This document shows positions 1 through 5,874 of a stretch of DNA of 5,940 bases, piece after piece. The DNA is taken from assembly GCA_002707915.1 (NCBI GenBank), contig PAOE01000052.1:12131-18070 (forward strand). The letters run 5' to 3'. The stretch's first letter is position 1, and every line of letters begins with the position of its first letter. Position numbers and translations under genes: made by a program. This stretch comes from Gammaproteobacteria bacterium (GTDB lineage: Bacteria; Pseudomonadota; Gammaproteobacteria; Magnimaribacterales; Magnimaribacteraceae). Under the pieces are notes generated by a model, which worked only from the letters and a program-made list of their open reading frames with translations, was not told where the DNA came from and did not search any database.

Positions 1-207
1 TGTCAAAATATATCAGAAGGTCTTAAGAAAGATGGATTTGAAAGAGGAAAAGAATACGAAATTATGATGGTTCCAAACATAGTCAATATTACTTTTGGAA
101 GGGGAGTTGGTTATGTTTTTGAAGAGGAAACTTTTGATGAAAAAATTACTAAAATAAGTGCAACAAAAATAAGAAAGAAAATGCGAGAGGAAGGGGAGTT
201 AGATTAG
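1..207 (+). CDS. C-terminal end of a probable nucleotidyltransferase (cytidylyltransferase-like fold), 5' truncated by window
   Basis: An open frame enters from the left edge and ends at TAG 205-207, giving 68 residues with no start in the window. The fragment carries VPNIVNITFGRGVGY at about residues 25-39 and ISATKIRKKMR at about residues 54-64. The second stretch matches the ISxTxxR signature at the C-terminal end of HxGH-type nucleotidyltransferases, which transfer a nucleotide from an NTP to a phosphorylated acceptor; the Arg/Ser/Thr of that motif contact the triphosphate. The HxGH motif itself would lie outside the window, so the substrate cannot be named. A second in-frame stop (TAA 208-210) follows at once, and the next gene starts at 211 in the same frame, so the two are very probably co-transcribed. 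The coding frame is clear; the family call rests on one motif and is moderate. Confidence 0.6.
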   Translation, partial: CQNISEGLKKDGFERGKEYEIMMVPNIVNITFGRGVGYVFEEETFDEKITKISATKIRKKMREEGELD

Positions 208-210
208 TAA

Positions 211-1167
211 ATGAAAGTCTGTGTAAGCGAATTTACCTATGAAACTTTTGAGGAAATCTTAGAAAAAAATTTCTCTAATGAGGAATTTATCTTAATTAAC
301 TCTGAGGGAGAAATCACCAAAGGTGAAGGTAAGCCCGATATTGCTTTAGTTTCTTATGAAATAATGTTTAAGTCTCTAAAGTCAGAAAATTTTTTTGAGA
401 ATTATTTGAACCTAATTGATGGATGCAAATATGTTCAGGGTTCTTGGGCAGGTATTGAATCTCCACAAGCTCAGAGTTTAATTGAGCATTCAGAAATTTT
501 CTCTCATGGCGGAGGAATACATGCGATTCCAATTGCCAATTATGTTTTTGCTCAAATGCTTAGATCAATAAAGTCTATTGATGATCATATAGAGTTGCAG
601 CAACAAAAAAAATGGAAACAAATGATGTCAGTTGGAGAACTGACTGATATGACAATTGGAATTGCTGGTTTTGGAGGAATTGGGCAAGAAGTAGCTAGGT
701 TAGCTAAAGCATTTAGGATGAAAGTTTACGCTACAAAAAGAACACCAGTTTTATCTGACAACTTAGATAAGTTATTTAAGCCATCTGAGCTTGATGAAAT
801 GTTGGAACAAAGTGATTTTGTAGTCAACTGTTTACCATCCAGCGAGGAAACGCATAAGGTTTTCTCAAGTGATCAATTTAAAGCCATGAAATCTTCTGCA
901 ATGTTTATTAATGTCGGGAGAGGAGAATCAGTTGATGAAAGTAGCTTGGCTGAAGCTCTCATAAAAAAAGAAATTAATTGTGCTGCGATTGATACAACAG
1001 ATCCTGAGCCTTTAGTTCAAGATTCTCCTTTATGGACTCTTGCTAATTGCTTTATAACTCCTCATGATTCTGCATGGGGACCAAGGGCTCCCGAAAGGGC
1101 AGTAGAACTCTTTATTGAAAATTATCGCCGATTACTGGAAGGTAAAAAACTTATCAACCAGGTATAA
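211..1167 (+). CDS. D-2-hydroxyacid dehydrogenase, NAD(P)-dependent
   Basis: A complete protein of 318 residues, the usual length for this family, which interconverts 2-keto acids and D-2-hydroxy acids in the cytosol. The N-terminal part (about 1-100) and the C-terminal helix (about 287-318) form the split catalytic domain; the Rossmann domain lies between. GFGGIG at 153-158 is the dinucleotide-binding glycine motif. The catalytic set is intact: Arg237 in NVGRG, Glu266 in DPEP and His285 in TPHDSAW. The segment after the second Rossmann strand reads VYATKR (172-177), with no acidic residue where NAD-specific members usually carry Asp; by family knowledge this hints at NADPH use. The substrate (glyoxylate, hydroxypyruvate or another 2-keto acid) cannot be told. 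The start ATG is preceded by GGGGAG at 193-198, a slightly long spacing of 12 nt, inside the end of the upstream gene. Translational coupling with that gene is likely. Confidence 0.9.
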   Translation: MKVCVSEFTYETFEEILEKNFSNEEFILINSEGEITKGEGKPDIALVSYEIMFKSLKSENFFENYLNLIDGCKYVQGSWAGIESPQAQSLIEHSEIFSHGGGIHAIPIANYVFAQMLRSIKSIDDHIELQQQKKWKQMMSVGELTDMTIGIAGFGGIGQEVARLAKAFRMKVYATKRTPVLSDNLDKLFKPSELDEMLEQSDFVVNCLPSSEETHKVFSSDQFKAMKSSAMFINVGRGESVDESSLAEALIKKEINCAAIDTTDPEPLVQDSPLWTLANCFITPHDSAWGPRAPERAVELFIENYRRLLEGKKLINQV

Positions 1168-1191
1168 AAAAGGCCACGCATGTGGCCTTTT
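1166..1191. terminator. Bidirectional intrinsic terminator between convergent genes
   Basis: A 7-bp stem, AGGCCAC 1171-1177 with GTGGCCT 1182-1188, encloses a GCAT loop. The stem is flanked by A's on the left (1166-1171) and T's on the right (1188-1191), so the RNA from either strand ends in a U-tract; the minus-strand one is longer (six U's). The hairpin touches the stop codon of the plus-strand dehydrogenase and lies 14 nt beyond the stop of the minus-strand aldehyde dehydrogenase, so it plausibly ends both units. Confidence 0.85.
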
Positions 1192-1205
1192 ATTATTAAG
1201 ATTAA

Positions 1206-2636
1206 TTAACTAGCAAATCCCACGACGGCTTTAACTTCAAGAAACTCTTCGAACCCAAAAGGGCCCCATTCTCTTCCATTTCCTGACTGTTTATATCCAC
1301 CGAAAGGGGTTGTAAAATCTGCAGAAGCGCCGTTTATAGCTATACTTCCTGCCCTGATCCTATTTGCAATTTTTTTCGCATGCTCTACATCTCCTGAAGA
1401 TACATAACCATAGAGACCATATTCCGTATCATTGGCTATTTCTACAGCTTCTTCCTCGTCTTTGTAAGGAAGGATTGATAAGACTGGACCAAAAATCTCC
1501 TCTCTAGCAATTGTCATATCATTATTAACATTAGCAAAGACAGTTGGTCTCACGAAGTAACCTGCGTTTAAGCCTTCAGGTTTTCCAGGTCCACCAGCTA
1601 CAAGTTCAGCTCCTTCCTCAATGCCTTTCTCGATAAGACCCTGAATTTTATTGAATTGTACTTCGCTTACAACAGGACCAATACCTGTGTCTTCAGCAAA
1701 AGGATCTCCAACTTTTGTTGATTCTGCTGCTCTTTTTGCAATTTCCTTTGCCTCATCATGCCTTGATTCAGGAACTAACATTCTAGTTGGTGCATTACAT
1801 GATTGACCACTGTTATTGAAACAATGTTTAGCTCCACCAGTAATTGCAGACTCAAAATCTGCATCATCTAAGATAATATTAGCTGATTTTCCACCAAGCT
1901 CTTGTGCAACTCTTTTTACAGTATCTGCGGCACCCTTCGCCACTGCGATACCAGCACGAGTTGAACCAGTAAATGACATCATATCTATTCCAGGGTGAGA
2001 TGACATTGCTTCACCTACAGTCGGTCCATCTCCATTTACTAGATTAAAAACACCTGCAGGAACTCCTGCCTCATGAAGCACTTCTGCAAATATCATAGCA
2101 TTTAGAGGTGCCATTTCAGTTGGCTTGAGTACCATAGTGCAGCCAGCAGCAAGAGCAGGTGCAACTTTGCAGGAAATTTGGTTAATTGGCCAATTCCATG
2201 GAGTTATCATCCCCACAACACCAATAGGCTCTCTTCTAAGAACAGTTTTTCCTTTAGTTTCTTCCCATTCAAAACTCTGAAGAATCTCAATAGCTTGAGC
2301 AAAATGTCCCAAACCTGTAGCTGCTTGAGCAGCTTTTGAGAGCGTTAAAGGAGCCCCCATTTCTGATGAAATAGTTTCAGCAATTTCATCATATCTAGAC
2401 TGGTAAACTTCAACTATTTTGCCAAGAAGAGCAAGTCTTTCTTCTACTGTTGTTTGGCTGAATGTATTGAAAGCTTTTGATGCTGCTTGGACAGCATTAT
2501 CAACATCAGCAGCACTTCCCATTGCAATTTGCCCAATGACTTCTTCATTCGATGGATTCAGTACATCGAACATATTCTTTCCATCTACAGGATCAACCCA
2601 TTCACCGTTAATGTAAAATTGTTCATAAGTTTTCAT
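1206..2636 (-). CDS. NAD-dependent aldehyde dehydrogenase (ALDH superfamily)
   Basis: A complete protein of 476 residues, typical for the non-acylating ALDH family, which oxidises an aldehyde to a carboxylic acid with NAD(P)+ in the cytosol. Key elements occur in order: PWNWP 146-150 with Asn148 of the oxyanion hole; KPTE 171-174, where Lys171 and Glu174 contact the cofactor ribose and the Glu favours NAD over NADP; FTGST 222-226 at the cofactor loop; general base Glu246 in ELGG; catalytic nucleophile Cys280 in SGQSC; and Glu380 in EIFGP. All are intact. The start ATG is supported by GGAG at 2647-2644, 7 nt upstream. It lies 71 bp downstream of the carboxyltransferase gene on the same strand with no terminator between, so it may be read through from there, although a candidate promoter also lies in the gap. 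The aldehyde substrate cannot be assigned; betaine-aldehyde-like and general aliphatic enzymes share these motifs. Confidence 0.93.
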   Translation of the reverse strand: MKTYEQFYINGEWVDPVDGKNMFDVLNPSNEEVIGQIAMGSAADVDNAVQAASKAFNTFSQTTVEERLALLGKIVEVYQSRYDEIAETISSEMGAPLTLSKAAQAATGLGHFAQAIEILQSFEWEETKGKTVLRREPIGVVGMITPWNWPINQISCKVAPALAAGCTMVLKPTEMAPLNAMIFAEVLHEAGVPAGVFNLVNGDGPTVGEAMSSHPGIDMMSFTGSTRAGIAVAKGAADTVKRVAQELGGKSANIILDDADFESAITGGAKHCFNNSGQSCNAPTRMLVPESRHDEAKEIAKRAAESTKVGDPFAEDTGIGPVVSEVQFNKIQGLIEKGIEEGAELVAGGPGKPEGLNAGYFVRPTVFANVNNDMTIAREEIFGPVLSILPYKDEEEAVEIANDTEYGLYGYVSSGDVEHAKKIANRIRAGSIAINGASADFTTPFGGYKQSGNGREWGPFGFEEFLEVKAVVGFAS

Positions 2637-2664
2637 TATTTCTCTCCGTATAATATGTTCAATA

Positions 2665-2692
2665 AGTATATCCTAGGATTGAGCAAAGTTAA
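2665..2692 (-). promoter_or_regulatory. Candidate sigma70-type promoter for the aldehyde dehydrogenase gene
   Basis: Read on the minus strand, TTAACT (2692-2687) and TATACT (2670-2665) are separated by 16 bp. They match the -35 consensus at 4 of 6 positions and the -10 at 5 of 6. Transcription would start near 2658, giving a leader of about 20 nt that contains the GGAG ribosome binding site. The spacer and edge of the -10 include the perfect palindrome ATCCTAGGAT (2670-2679), which could be an operator or chance. In an AT-rich gap such matches are common, so this is tentative. Confidence 0.35.
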
Positions 2693-2707
2693 CCTAAAAT
2701 CGATAGT

Positions 2708-4246
2708 TTATGTATTCATTAAACTTGCTTTCAATTGACTTTGAATTCTCTCAGCCCACAATGCTATATATTTCCTCGTCTCCCTAGGATCGATTATCTC
2801 ATGCACTGAAAAAGCTTCAGCTCTAGGGAAAGGACTTTGATTTTTTGCCATTTTCTCTTCTAGCTCTTTTCTTTTAGCTTCAGGATTCTTTGCAGAAGCA
2901 ATTTCTTTTTTGAATGCGACTGCAACCCCTCCTTCCAGAGGCAGAGGTCCTGACTCTGCTGATGGCCAAGCAAGAACATAACCATCTGGTCCGTAATGAG
3001 CTGCTGCTGCAACTCCGAAAGATTTTCTTATCATTATTGTTGTCCATGGAACTTTTGACTCAGTTGTTGCTAAAACAGCCTCAGTTCCATGAAGTATAGT
3101 TCCAGCTCTCTCTGCATCAGGGCCAATCAAAAAACCAGGTTCATCTACTAAGCTAACTATTGGTATCCTGAACGTGTCACATAATCTTATAAATCTTGAA
3201 GTTTTCTGAGCTCCTTCAGCAGACATTGATCCAGCATAAAAATTAGAGTCATTAGCAAATATCGCTATAGGAAAGCCGTTTATTCTTGCAAAACCTGTAA
3301 TAATTCCCTTTCCAAAAAATTTGGTCATTTCGAAGAAAGAATCCTTATCAAAAACTAACTTCACTATGTCTCTCATTTCATAAGATCTCTTTCTATCTTT
3401 TGGAATAATTGAAAGAAGTTCTTCTTCTTTCCTATCTATAGGATCATTACAATCAACTTTTTCTGAAAGCTCATAAATATTTTGAGGTAGATAAGAAAGA
3501 AAGGATTTAATTTGCAAAAATGCATCCTCCTCAGAATCTGCGACATTATCAGTAACTCCATTGAGTTTATGAATTTCTGACCCACCTAATTCTTCCTTGG
3601 TCATCTTTTTTCCAAAGGCTCTTTCAACAACCGCAGGGCCTGCAACTAATATTTGGGCTGTCTCCTTTGTCATTACTCTGAAATGAGAAGCAACGAATCT
3701 AGCAGCAGGCATACCCGCTACAGGTCCCAATGCAGCAGAAGCCACAGGAATTTCTCTTAGAGTTTCTGCAACTGATTTAAATCTAGATTTTGAAAAGACA
3801 GGATCTCCACCATAACCTCCAGATTTTTTTCCCGGTCCTGCAACTGATCCACCTCCGCCTTCATGCAGTCTTATAAGGGGAACTTTAAATTTAAGGGCCA
3901 ATTCCTCCGTGTAAACACTTTTCCTTAGTCCTGCAGCATTTGGTGAGCCACCTTTTACAGTGAAATCTTCACCACCCACAACAACTTGTTTATTATTAAT
4001 TTTTCCGAATCCTAAAATGAAATTTGCTGGTGTTAAGGACTCTAATTTTCCATCCGAGTCTACTTCTACACCGCCTGCAATTTCACCTTGCTCATGAAAA
4101 GAATCTTTATCAAGCAATATGTTAATCCTCTCTCTTAACGTGAGCCTTCCTTTCTTGTGTTGAATCTTAATTGCCTCCTCACCACCTTGAGCTTTAGCCA
4201 ACTTTCTTCTTTTTTTTATTTCGACTGTTTCTTTTTTCCAATTCAT
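2708..4246 (-). CDS. Biotin-dependent acyl-CoA carboxylase, carboxyltransferase subunit (propionyl-CoA carboxylase beta-like)
   Basis: A complete protein of 512 residues, the family's usual size. It would move CO2 from carboxybiotin on a partner subunit to an acyl-CoA in the cytosol. Both crotonase-like halves are present. The N-terminal half has GRLTLRERI 33-41, the GG-SPNAAG region 99-106, a glycine-rich oxyanion loop HEGGGGSV 128-135, and AGPAVVERAFG followed by EELGG 218-222. The C-terminal half has ANDSNFYAGSMS 331-342, the DEPGFLIGP stretch 368-376, and RKSFG 407-411 in place of the usual RKxYGGAY. The loop GGGGSV replaces the common DSGGAR motif, which as I recall marks a divergent branch of PccB-like proteins. 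The acyl-CoA substrate is therefore open, and no biotin carboxylase or biotin carrier is in the window. The MNWKKE start fits the family N-terminus, but no Shine-Dalgarno is visible and the ATG lies 6 nt after the tRNA CCA. Confidence 0.88.
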   Translation of the reverse strand: MNWKKETVEIKKRRKLAKAQGGEEAIKIQHKKGRLTLRERINILLDKDSFHEQGEIAGGVEVDSDGKLESLTPANFILGFGKINNKQVVVGGEDFTVKGGSPNAAGLRKSVYTEELALKFKVPLIRLHEGGGGSVAGPGKKSGGYGGDPVFSKSRFKSVAETLREIPVASAALGPVAGMPAARFVASHFRVMTKETAQILVAGPAVVERAFGKKMTKEELGGSEIHKLNGVTDNVADSEEDAFLQIKSFLSYLPQNIYELSEKVDCNDPIDRKEEELLSIIPKDRKRSYEMRDIVKLVFDKDSFFEMTKFFGKGIITGFARINGFPIAIFANDSNFYAGSMSAEGAQKTSRFIRLCDTFRIPIVSLVDEPGFLIGPDAERAGTILHGTEAVLATTESKVPWTTIMIRKSFGVAAAAHYGPDGYVLAWPSAESGPLPLEGGVAVAFKKEIASAKNPEAKRKELEEKMAKNQSPFPRAEAFSVHEIIDPRETRKYIALWAERIQSQLKASLMNT

Positions 4247-4252
4247 AACTAC

Positions 4253-4329
4253 TGGTGCCCCGTACAGGATTTGAACCTATGGCCTCTGGATTAGGAATCC
4301 AGCGCTCTATCCGACTGAGCTAACGGGGC
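4253..4329 (-). tRNA. tRNA-Arg, anticodon CCT
   Basis: Read on the minus strand, a full cloverleaf is visible over 77 nt. The acceptor arm GCCCCGT (4329-4323) pairs with ACGGGGC (4263-4257), followed by discriminator A and an encoded CCA (4255-4253). The D arm contains GCTCAGTCGGATAGAGC. The anticodon stem CTGGA/TCCAG holds the loop TTCCTAA, giving anticodon CCT, which reads the Arg codon AGG. The T arm has TTCAAAT in its loop. The carboxyltransferase start codon follows 6 nt after the CCA, so tRNA and mRNA are probably made as one transcript and separated by 3' processing. Confidence 0.96.
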
Positions 4330-4355
4330 CTTTTAATTATTCTAACAATTTAATG

Positions 4356-4383
4356 TTGATTTTATCTTCTCTTTGTTTATTAT
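4356..4383 (+). promoter_or_regulatory. Candidate sigma70-type promoter for the metY riboswitch transcript
   Basis: TTGATT at 4356-4361 and TATTAT at 4378-4383 are separated by 16 bp; they match the -35 consensus at 4 of 6 positions and the -10 at 5 of 6. The predicted start falls at about 4389-4391, exactly where the riboswitch aptamer begins, and that agreement is the main support. It lies within the roughly 60 bp that separate the divergent tRNA gene from the aptamer, so promoters for both directions must share this stretch. Confidence 0.6.
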
Positions 4384-4390
4384 TCTTTTT

Positions 4391-4440
4391 GCACCGATTT
4401 GAACCAGCTTGCGGGTGCTTTATAAATACTGCTAAAGAGG
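4391..4440 (+). promoter_or_regulatory. SAM-II riboswitch aptamer (SAM_alpha type)
   Basis: The order of conserved blocks fits the SAM-II pseudoknot, which binds S-adenosylmethionine. Stem P1 is GCACC 4391-4395 with GGTGC 4414-4418. The loop carries GATTT 4396-4400, AACC 4402-4405 and TTGC 4409-4412. The 3' part has ATAAAT 4422-4427, GCTAAA 4431-4436 and a final AGAGG 4436-4440. The match to the class as I remember it is close over its whole length. One possible pseudoknot pairing is AGC 4406-4408 with GCT 4431-4433 plus CC 4404-4405 with GG 4439-4440 (my inference). It precedes metY, a methionine-synthesis gene, which is the expected context. The AGAGG end looks like a Shine-Dalgarno, but no start codon follows within reach; the metY ATG is 57 nt further on. 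Confidence 0.92.
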
Positions 4441-4469
4441 ATTCTTCGAAATAGACCTGTTTAGCAATA
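4427..4469 (+). promoter_or_regulatory. Predicted antiterminator linking the SAM-II aptamer to the terminator
   Basis: TACTGCTAAAGAGG (4427-4440), the 3' strand of the aptamer, can pair with CCTGTTTAGCAATA (4456-4469), the 5' arm and loop of the following terminator. Twelve of 14 positions pair, seven of them in an unbroken core (4430-4436 with 4460-4466); the mismatches are C4429/A4467 and G4437/G4459. This helix excludes both the aptamer pseudoknot and the terminator hairpin, as expected of an antiterminator that forms when SAM is scarce. The pairing is read directly from the sequence; the regulatory logic is inferred. Confidence 0.75.
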
Positions 4470-4487
4470 GCTGGCAGGTTTTTTTTT
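4455..4487 (+). terminator. Riboswitch-controlled intrinsic terminator before metY
   Basis: ACCTG 4455-4459 pairs with CAGGT 4475-4479 and AGC 4463-4465 with GCT 4470-4472 around an AATA loop. Between them, T's at 4460-4462 face GG 4473-4474 (two possible U-G wobbles and one bulge). Nine T's follow (4479-4487). This is a standard rho-independent terminator placed upstream of a gene, ending directly against the GGAG ribosome binding site. Such a leader position makes sense only as an attenuator, here coupled to the SAM-II aptamer. Confidence 0.88.
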
Positions 4488-4491
4488 GGAG
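4488..4491 (+). promoter_or_regulatory. metY ribosome binding site that decides the start codon
   Basis: GGAG lies 6 nt before ATG 4498 and starts at the first base after the terminator T-run. A longer reading from TTG 4486 is possible in frame, but it would overlap the terminator T-tract, has no Shine-Dalgarno of its own and adds only four residues. ATG 4498 is therefore the start. This site lies outside the aptamer, so SAM binding need not hide it directly. Confidence 0.85.
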
Positions 4492-4497
4492 AAAATA

Positions 4498-5796
4498 ATG
4501 AGTTACGAAGGTAAAAATTTAGAAACGATAGCTTTACATGCGGGATGGAGAGCTGATGAAACAACTGGATCAGTTGCAGTGCCTATTCATCAAACCACAA
4601 GTTATTTATTTGAAAGTACAGATAAAGCAGCAAATCTATTTGCTCTAGCTGAACTTGGAAACATCTATACAAGAATAATGAATCCAACTAATGCAGTTCT
4701 TGAAGAAAGGATGGCAGCAATTGATGGGGGGGCAGCTGGCTTAGCAGTTTCCTCAGGTCAAACTGCATCAGCTTATTCAATACAAAATCTTGCTAGAGCA
4801 GGAGATAATATAGTTTCATCCTCTCATCTTTATGGTGGTACTTATAACCAATTCAAAAATAATTTATCTGAAATGGGCATAGAAGTTAGATTTGTTGATC
4901 CAACCGATCCAGAAAACTTTAAGAAAGCCACAGATGAAAATACTAGAGCTTATTTTGGTGAAACCCTACCAAATCCTAGACTTCAAGTTTTTCCTATCAA
5001 AGAAGTCTCAGAAATTGGAAGACCTTTAGGCATACCTCTAATTGTTGACAATACAGCCGCGCCTATTTTCTGTAGACCTTTTGATCATGGTGCAGCAGTG
5101 ACTACCTACTCAACCACAAAATATATTGGAGGCCATGGAACCTCTATCGGAGGTTTAATCATTGATGGTGGTAACTTTGATTGGGAGTCTGCAGGGCCGG
5201 ATAGACAGCCTAATCTCAATTTGCCGGACCCTTGTTATAACGGAGTAGTGTGGACCGAAGCAATTAAGCCCATGGGGCCCATCGCTTATATTATGAAAGC
5301 CAGGACTACTCTTTTGAGAGATCTCGGTGGCTCAATGAGCCCTTTCAATGCTTGGGCATTTATTCAGGGTCTTGAAACCCTTCCTTTAAGAATGAGGGAA
5401 CATGGAGCAAATGCTTTGAAGGTTGCAGAGTATTTAGAAAACAATGATAAGGTTTCCTCTGTCACTTACCCTGGGATTTCTGAGGGAATTGAAAGAGAAA
5501 GGGCGGATGCTTATCTCTCAGGAGGTTACGGAGCCCTGATTGGTTTTGAGCTTCCTGGCGGAGTTGAGTCTGGTAAAAAGTTCATTGATTCTCTTGAACT
5601 TTTATATCATGTAGCAAATATAGGAGATTCTAGGTCTTTAGCTATACATCCAGCTTCAACCACTCATAGCCAGCTCTCATCTGAAGAACAACTTTCAGCT
5701 GGAGTGACACCGGGGTATGTAAGGTTGTCTATAGGAATTGAAAACATTGAGGACATACTGGCTGACATAGATCAGGCACTAAAAAAAGCAAGCTGA
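4498..5796 (+). CDS. metY: O-acetylhomoserine sulfhydrylase (O-acetylhomoserine aminocarboxypropyltransferase)
   Basis: A complete PLP enzyme of 432 residues in the Cys/Met metabolism family. It would convert O-acetylhomoserine and sulfide to homocysteine and acetate in the cytosol, the direct-sulfhydrylation route to methionine. Visible motifs: YTRIMNPT 57-64, whose Tyr and Arg bind the phosphate of the neighbouring subunit's PLP; SSGQTA 85-90, a phosphate-binding loop; Tyr112 in LYGGTY, stacking on the ring; Asp184 in VDNT, contacting the pyridine nitrogen; the Schiff-base Lys208 in STTKY; and Arg409 in YVRLSIGIE, binding the substrate carboxylate. The length, and an insert around 222-265 between the PLP lysine and the C-terminal domain, favour MetY over the shorter cystathionine gamma-synthase or gamma-lyase (about 380-400 residues); O-succinylhomoserine use cannot be excluded. 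The gene stands alone behind a SAM-II riboswitch and terminator, consistent with feedback by SAM, and ends before a strong terminator. Confidence 0.93.
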   Translation: MSYEGKNLETIALHAGWRADETTGSVAVPIHQTTSYLFESTDKAANLFALAELGNIYTRIMNPTNAVLEERMAAIDGGAAGLAVSSGQTASAYSIQNLARAGDNIVSSSHLYGGTYNQFKNNLSEMGIEVRFVDPTDPENFKKATDENTRAYFGETLPNPRLQVFPIKEVSEIGRPLGIPLIVDNTAAPIFCRPFDHGAAVTTYSTTKYIGGHGTSIGGLIIDGGNFDWESAGPDRQPNLNLPDPCYNGVVWTEAIKPMGPIAYIMKARTTLLRDLGGSMSPFNAWAFIQGLETLPLRMREHGANALKVAEYLENNDKVSSVTYPGISEGIERERADAYLSGGYGALIGFELPGGVESGKKFIDSLELLYHVANIGDSRSLAIHPASTTHSQLSSEEQLSAGVTPGYVRLSIGIENIEDILADIDQALKKAS

Positions 5797-5847
5797 GATA
5801 TTTATAGTCTCATTTAAGAGGTATCTCTCAACCTTCAAAGGATTCAA

Positions 5848-5872
5848 GGGCTGGATTAATCCAGCCCCTTTT
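5848..5872 (+). terminator. Intrinsic terminator of metY
   Basis: GGGCTGGA 5848-5855 pairs perfectly with TCCAGCCC 5860-5867 around a TTAA loop, followed by C and TTTT 5869-5872. It lies about 50 bp after the metY stop. The stem is a perfect 20-bp palindrome, so the same hairpin forms in the converging transcript, but on the minus strand the T-tract is weak; it is assigned mainly to metY. Confidence 0.88.
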
Positions 5873-5874
5873 GA

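Noticed and set aside
1816..1998. 60-codon open frame on the plus strand
   Set aside because: It lies wholly opposite the well-supported aldehyde dehydrogenase gene, with no ribosome binding site or recognisable motif; an antisense shadow.
2419..2738. Two overlapping plus-strand open frames (2419-2616 and 2487-2738)
   Set aside because: Both are antisense to the start of the aldehyde dehydrogenase gene and its upstream gap, and they overlap each other in different frames; no protein-like motifs.
2914..3099. 61-codon plus-strand open frame
   Set aside because: Antisense to the conserved C-terminal half of the carboxyltransferase; Leu- and Gln-rich shadow composition.
4339..4367. Minus-strand promoter for the tRNA-Arg unit (TAGAAT at 4344-4339 as -10)
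   Set aside because: The -10-like box is well placed, but no convincing -35 hexamer lies at the right distance; a promoter must exist but I cannot fix it.
4486..4497. Upstream TTG start for metY
   Set aside because: It would use the terminator T-tract as leader, has no Shine-Dalgarno, and adds four residues not expected at the family N-terminus; ATG 4498 has a well-spaced GGAG.
4337..4564. 75-codon minus-strand open frame
   Set aside because: It covers the riboswitch, terminator and metY start, which explain the sequence far better; no family resemblance.
4725..4732. Run of G's in metY as a possible programmed frameshift site
   Set aside because: The reading frame is intact through the run and the encoded AIDGGAAGL fits the family, so no frameshift is needed.
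5795..5827. Inverted repeat GAGATA ... TATCTC just after metY
   Set aside because: Six base pairs with a 21-nt loop and no T-run; weak compared with the perfect terminator at 5848-5872.
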